Source of the DNA: Saccoglossus kowalevskii
Lineage: Eukaryota > Hemichordata > Enteropneusta > Harrimaniidae
Reading direction: 5' to 3'
Assembly (NCBI RefSeq): GCF_000003605.2
Contig: NW_003129361.1
Span: 1 to 24,804, forward strand
Length of the DNA: 24,804 nt
Each line of letters opens with the position of its first letter. Positions within the stretch are counted from its first letter, which is position 1. The translations under genes were made by a program, and so were the position numbers. Shown in pieces: positions 20,087 to 24,804 of the stretch. Under the pieces are notes generated by a model that worked only from the letters and a program-made list of their open reading frames with translations, ran no database searches and had not been told where the DNA came from.

Positions 20087-20116
20087 TCAGTACAAATCCC
20101 GCTGGTTTTGTACTGA
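20087..20116. other. Perfect 10-bp hairpin
   Basis: TCAGTACAAA (20087-20096) and TTTGTACTGA (20107-20116) are perfect complements around a 10-nt loop. No gene is adjacent. A 64-codon unrecognised frame starts at the ATG at 20123. Confidence 0.5.
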
Positions 20117-21623
20117 CGCAACATGCGTGTCGTGTATGTAAGTGTTTCCCATGTGAAAACAGACTGTTACCTGGAGGATATAGTAAAAAGAATTGTCATG
20201 GGTGAAGAAAGAAAAAAATGCATCACGAGTTTGGATATTGTCAAACAATTCGTGAATACAGCATTTTTTCTGATATATTTGTTATATTTGATAAAAAATC
20301 CAGTCTCCCAGATTTAAAATCCCTGACCAGGAATAACGTGTGTGCTGCATTACACGCATTGTAATTCCTAAATTAAAGATGATATAAAATATCATATCAT
20401 TAATATGGGGCTAGGTTTTCCACAGCTGGTTAAAATGTTTAATATTCACACGTATGATTCTATATTTCGTACTGTGTTGAATGCTTTATAAACTGATATA
20501 CCGTGAGGGTGACCGTATCAGTAATCGTCTATTATATGTCTGTTATATAATAATAATGTCACTGTTTTGTGACTAAACTTCCTTGATGATCTCAGTCTTA
20601 GCGAATCGCACTCCTATGTCATCTGTGGCGATAGACCACGAGTATATTTTCTGCGCAAGAATGACGATGCAAATTATATAATTGATTTCAGCTTTAAACG
20701 CGACGGAGTGATTTGTTATGCAAGATTTATAAACAATGCAGGTATAAATCTACGATAAAAATGAGATTACGATACTGTAATGCGATATTCTTATATTCAC
20801 GAACTAACGAGCCCGATAAATAGAATCATCGTTAAAACACCGTTTTCATATTTGCTTGCGGGTATTGCTATTTTATGTTCGATTATTTCTCGTACAAAAA
20901 TGTTGAATGCGTGCTTGTTAGATTTATATATGATGCGAGAAGATACCATCCGCCATTATTGGTTTTTATGAGTATATACCTTTAATCTATGAAAATTTAA
21001 TTATTTTCTGAGGCAAAGGGTCATGGAAATTTAATTTAAAATTGTATGCCCGTGGGAATTTTTAAACAGTTTTCTAAATTAATAACACGTATGCTCATAT
21101 CTTTGTTATCCTTACTAAGGATATAGTAAATGTCTGATGTGAAATTTAAATATTATGCAAATAATATGCAAATAATGTGATATCCAACATTTCAATTTCT
21201 GTACACAAACCCGTCCAGCTGGCTATATCTTATCGAACTAGAATGCAGTTTTTATAGTTGTTATAAATGTCAATAATTCACCATCATCTGTCAATTTCAT
21301 TCTGTAAACCTTTGCGTGCGTGGAGGATATTTTCAGTTCGATAATAGCCTATGCATGTGCCATAAATACGTAAAATTACAATTCCGATGGTATTTATCAT
21401 TTTCACGATGTGTCCTTGACTACATAACTGGTTTACAAGGTCTCGTTACGCGTGTCACGAAGACGTTTGATGACGTCATGTAAGCGAGTGCACGATATCA
21501 ACCAACATCGAACGCCCCAGCTTATAGCCACATATGCTTGTTTTCACAACATATTTTTCAAAGAATGTTTTTTTTTAGCTGGACAGTTCTATAAACTATT
21601 ATTGAAATATCAGACAATTAAAT
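20117..21623. other. Gene-free AT-rich spacer
   Basis: Only short open frames (20123-20317, 20780-20971) with no recognisable domain. It includes a perfect 10-bp CRE-type palindrome, ATGACGTCAT, at 21470-21479. Confidence 0.35.
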
Positions 21624-21840
21624 TAAGCTGATAATTTAATAACATGTAAATGTCAAAAAATATAAATGATGCTGAAAACTTAAAAAAAATAGCATCAAAC
21701 AATATAAATGGGCTGAGAATATGATAAAATGAAAATATAAAATTTATAAATGATGCTGAAATATATCAAACAAGATAAATGATGCTGATAATATAATATA
21801 ATATAAATATGAAAAATACAAAAAAAAGCTGAGAATTTAA
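21624..21840. repeat. Degenerate repeats around GCTGA in A/T-rich DNA
   Basis: ATAAATGATGCTGA recurs near 21662, 21747 and 21775. Weaker relatives (GGGCTGAGAATAT, AAGCTGAGAATTTAA, AGCTGATAATTTAA) fill the same 217 bp. Spacing is irregular, from 28 to 85 bp, so this is an old, decayed array rather than a clean satellite. Confidence 0.55.
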
Positions 21841-21977
21841 TTATACATAAACAAGTGACTGTAATGTTTGTTTACAGTTAGAAAGTGGAAATCATATTTT
21901 TTTTTAAAAATGTCCATGTTTATGCGAAAAGAACAACCATGCACTGTAAATCTTCAAAGCACTTTCATGTCTTTCAT

Positions 21978-22090
21978 GAAAGCACACTGTTTTTAATTGA
22001 AAGCACAATGTTTAAATTGAAAACATGTGTATTATTTTATAAAACATCTGTATTTTCTATCGAAACATAAGTCTTTTAGTATTTTTGAAA
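21978..22090. repeat. Degenerate tandem repeat of about 21 bp
   Basis: GAAAGCACACTGTTTTTAATT, GAAAGCACAATGTTTAAATT and GAAAACATGTGTATTATTTT follow at 21- and 20-bp steps (21978, 21999, 22019). More diverged copies start near 22041 and 22062. It is non-coding. Confidence 0.5.
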
Positions 22091-22260
22091 AAATATTAGT
22101 CGAAATAATTAAAACGCCTTGTGATGCAAATTTAGCATATTATAAACACAGAAAATACACTTTTACAGGGACATAAATGTGTCATTAAAAGGTATGTATT
22201 GATATGACATTTATGGATTAATGCAAGCAGTACTAACCAAATTGAGTAAAAAAACTATAA

Positions 22261-22312
22261 TCTGGGACTCGAACTGGGGACTCGTAAGTCAACATTATGG
22301 TACATATGCCAA
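22261..22312 (-). repeat. tRNA-like box B fragment (SINE remnant)
   Basis: On the minus strand, CAGTTCGAGTCCCAGA (22261-22276) fits the tRNA box B/T-arm consensus. It is preceded by an anticodon-arm-like GACTTACGAGTCC and a poor box A candidate (TTGGCATATGTACC). No complete cloverleaf or CCA-ready acceptor stem can be drawn, so this is a pseudogene or SINE fragment rather than a working tRNA. Confidence 0.35.
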
Positions 22313-22537
22313 AAGATGATTATGACATTACATTATTCAGAGAATATTTTTATGTGTTATGACGTCACGACTTTATTAAATTCAAATACTTCAGCAGTTA
22401 TAAACATGGCAGTAACATCCAAGGCACCAGGTTTTGCAAGAAATAATTGTATTTATTTGATACTCTGCATTTGGTGAACGGTGCCAGTGGATCGAGTCCT
22501 TCACATTCACAGATGTGATTTAAACATTTTCTCGAAA

Positions 22538-22830
22538 ACTGTTCAATTTGAAACACTTCAGAAAGCAAAATCACCAACGATGTTTCACCCCAAATCACAA
22601 GACTATAAATGTTTCACAAAGTGTTAATATAAGGACAAATTTGTGTCCATGAGAGTAACTAAATAACTCTTCTTTCAATCTATTTTATTTTGAAACACTT
22701 CATAAACCAAACATACATGCAATATTTGAACTTAAAACACCCGACTATACATGTTTCATAAATATACAACATATACACACGTTCATATGAGAAACTAAAA
22801 CACTTTTCTTCCAAACTGTTTTATTTTAAA
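22538..22830. repeat. Degenerate tandem duplication of about 140 bp
   Basis: TTTGAAACACTTCA recurs at 22547 and 22689, 142 bp apart. The copies align along their lengths: GACTATAAATGTTTCACAAA against GACTATACATGTTTCATAAA, and GAGTAACTAAA against GAGAAACTAAA. A third, truncated copy begins near 22816. The array is AT-rich and non-coding. Confidence 0.6.
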
Positions 22831-23615
22831 GCGGCTCTATATACTCATGTATTTTGCACGTGTGCCTACCATGTATCTGACATAAGATCAGTAACAGATT
22901 AAACCGATTATTCCTAGGAATGTGATGTGCTCGGGGAGACTGCATTCGAGATAACCACAGGACAAGAGCTTGGGCACAGTAATTTATATCAAAGAAGAAA
23001 GAGTTCAAAGATGTTATTGTTTGTTTTAGTTGATTACTGATCTCTTTTGAAGTATTCATTTCCATTATTAATCTGCCCACAAGTCGAAGATTTAATGAGT
23101 TTCAAAAAACACATATTGTTTTCTACACAAACTATAGATGTATGAGTTCATGTGTTAATTACGAGTTAAATACGGCCGTTCTGGATGCTTTCATCTCTAT
23201 AGAATCTCGTCTGCACTTGCTTATAATGCTAAGACAATCGACCAATCAAAGGATTGGGTCGGCAAGGTTAATGCTACATAGGGTGAGGCGTACCTGCGAC
23301 ATTCAATTACGAGAACATTGTATGGTGGACAAGATGTAAGATGTGTATATATTTAAATTATGACATGTGGATCCCATATCAAAAAGAGTGGCATTATGAC
23401 CAATGAATATTTACGATATAACATTGATTATTATACAATCTTTATATCATATGAATTATCTGTAAATTACTATATACCATTTCTCAATCACTGTCACAAA
23501 GTTATTTTCATTGTAATAGTACAATCATTAAATGACCAAATTAGGCACCAAATACTGCACATTTCCTCCGAAAGTGTTGTCGGTGACATATTTTATTGAA
23601 TTATCGCCATTCTTG

Positions 23616-23618
<3 letters not shown>
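22831..23618. other. Gene-free spacer
   Basis: Short frames on both strands (for example 23080-22826 minus, opening at GTG, and 23142-23339 plus) show no recognisable domain. No other structure is seen. Confidence 0.3.

Positions 23619-23662
<44 letters not shown>
23619..23662. repeat. (AT)22 microsatellite
   Basis: Forty-four bases of uninterrupted AT dinucleotide, able to extrude a cruciform and prone to length change. Confidence 0.97.
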
Positions 23663-23664
<2 letters not shown>

Positions 23665-24003
23665 TAAAAATAAAGAAAATGAAACTTTTTTTTACTCAAA
23701 TCGAAGAATATAAATAAATAGGTTGAATGTCGTTGTTTGTACATATGTTACACGTACTCAATACAATACACGTATGCAAACACTATTTCATTCACGTGTT
23801 CGTCAGTGTGTTGATAAGTCATTATTATTGAGCCATTGGGCAGTCATCCGCTGCTTTTATGAAGATGGAGCACGGCACATGGCAACAGCAGTATTAGCTA
23901 CCAAATCGACAGGATGTCATTTTCCATTTAGATATGCCACCAGCCTGGCAATTGGATAGAAAGTAGTTGTATATTATACACACGTGTTAGTTTTATTTAT
24001 TTT

Positions 24004-24090
24004 ACACTACACTACATTACATTACACTACACTGTACTACATTACTCCGCATCACACCACGGAACACTACATCATATCATATCACATTAT
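24004..24090. repeat. Degenerate ACACT/ACATT pentamer tract
   Basis: A run of ACACT, ACATT and ATCAT-type five-base units leads directly into the 46-bp array. This is simple-sequence DNA with interruptions. Confidence 0.6.
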
Positions 24091-24100
24091 TATAATATTA

Positions 24101-24326
24101 TAATACATACATTGTGTATGATTTACATTATGTCATTAATGTATTGTAATACATACATTGTGTATGATTTACATTATGCCATTAATGCATTGTAATACAT
24201 ACATTGTGTATGATTTACATTATGTCATTAATGTATTGTAATACATACATTGTGTATGATTTACATTATATCATTAATGTATTGTAATACATACATTGTG
24301 TATAATTAACATTATTTCATTAATGT
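24101..24326. repeat. 46-bp tandem repeat, five copies, each with two hairpins
   Basis: Copies beginning with TAATACATACATTGTGTATG start at 24101, 24147, 24193, 24239 and 24285, exactly 46 bp apart. The first four are nearly identical and the fifth is more diverged. Each unit contains CATACA-TTG-TGTATG and TACATTA...TAATGTA, two self-complementary stems, so the array could form a row of hairpins. It has no coding potential. Confidence 0.95.
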
Positions 24327-24393
24327 GATTTTTGATTTACGGGTATGTAAAACGAAATTACATTAACGGATGTAACTGATAACTTTTCCAATG

Positions 24394-24480
24394 AAATCCT
24401 TAGCACCCCGTTTGCAGGCCAGTCACACTGGTTCTCACCACAAGAGGTTACGATCCCCCCTGCCAAATGCTAAGTACAAC
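24394..24480 (+). repeat. Weak tRNA-like segment
   Basis: GGTTACGATCCCC (24446-24458) resembles a box B with one inserted base, and TTAGCACCCCG near 24401 could be a decayed box A. Lying next to the SINE-like repeat to the right, this may be another SINE fragment. The evidence is thin. Confidence 0.25.
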
Positions 24481-24509
24481 TGAAACTAATATCTACATAT
24501 TTACATGAA

Positions 24510-24804
24510 AAATTGTCCACCTGTGCGGATCTATTTGTGCAGGAGTTTTACGACCGTATGCCCTTACTGACGTCAACCGAACTTGTTATGTGGGAAGTTG
24601 GCACCCAAGGCTTAGAGGTGCTACACCTTGCCCAAGGGTGACCTGGAGGTAGTTGCGGCAAAGGGTAACCTCATTCTCCCAAGTACAAAAACTCCGCAAC
24701 CGGATGCAATTTTAACGTCGTACCCAGGACATAAAAAAAAATATGTTTTAAAGCTGAAAACCGACACTACTAAGCCATGAGGCCAAACCTGTAATAAACC
24801 GGGA
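24510..24804 (-). mobile_element. SINE-like repeat, minus strand, cut by the window edge
   Basis: Read on the minus strand, TGGCTTAGTAG (24767-24777) fits the tRNA box A and CCTGGGTACGACGTT (24714-24728) resembles box B. A body follows that includes CTTGGGCAAGGTGTAGCACC and, near its end, AAGGGCATACGGTCGTAAAA. Both motifs recall sequences I have seen in widespread animal SINE/LINE-tail repeats, though that is memory rather than a search. The 5' end lies beyond or at the window edge and the 3' limit near 24510 is approximate. Confidence 0.5.

Noticed and set aside
22261-22312. Functional tRNA gene
   Set aside because: Only the T-arm region fits; no acceptor stem or sound D-arm can be paired.
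24541-24575. 5S rRNA-like start (ACGACCGTATGCCC)
   Set aside because: Similarity to 5S rRNA stops after about a dozen bases, and the segment is better explained as part of the minus-strand SINE-like repeat.
1-24804. A bacterial-type operon, toxin-antitoxin, phage defence or other novel multi-gene system
   Set aside because: Apart from the two genes, no clustered coding sequences are present; spliced genes and SINEs show that this is animal DNA.

Overview
The window is AT-rich eukaryotic DNA, most likely from an invertebrate animal. The reasons are an intron-containing gene with GT-AG junctions, an alpha-crystallin-type small heat-shock protein, tRNA-derived SINE-like repeats, short inverted-repeat (MITE-like) elements and several satellite arrays. 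I cannot name the species from the sequence alone. There are no bacterial operon features, and alternative-start ORFs should be ignored.

Only two protein-coding genes are well supported. On the + strand, 592-2802, lies a compact four-exon gene. It encodes a 217-residue ERI1-family DEDDh 3'-5' exonuclease with all five catalytic residues in place. On the - strand, 6675-7226, lies an intronless small heat-shock protein of 183 residues. It has a complete alpha-crystallin domain, a C-terminal double I-x-I motif and a heat-shock-element-like site just upstream. The two genes converge, with about 3.9 kb between their stop codons. Nothing in the sequence links their functions.

The gap between them holds a 3'UTR hairpin, a minus-strand SINE with an (ATTT)n tail (3592-3815), an 850-bp block packed with ATTAGA/TCTAAT motifs (3884-4739) and a short telomere-like tract.

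From 7300 to the end (about 17.5 kb) I find no convincing gene. This part is intergenic, or the intron of a gene whose exons lie outside. It carries a 359-bp MITE-like element capped by C/G runs and flanked by a 9-bp direct repeat (9085-9461), an inverted-repeat element (12046-12220), a 107-bp element flanked by TTAA (16580-16694), a 20 x 25-bp minisatellite (17393-17892), three degenerate arrays between 21.6 and 22.8 kb, an (AT)22 tract, a 5 x 46-bp hairpin satellite (24101-24326) and a SINE-like repeat running off the right edge. Most other open frames have about the length expected by chance in AT-rich DNA and resemble no family I know.
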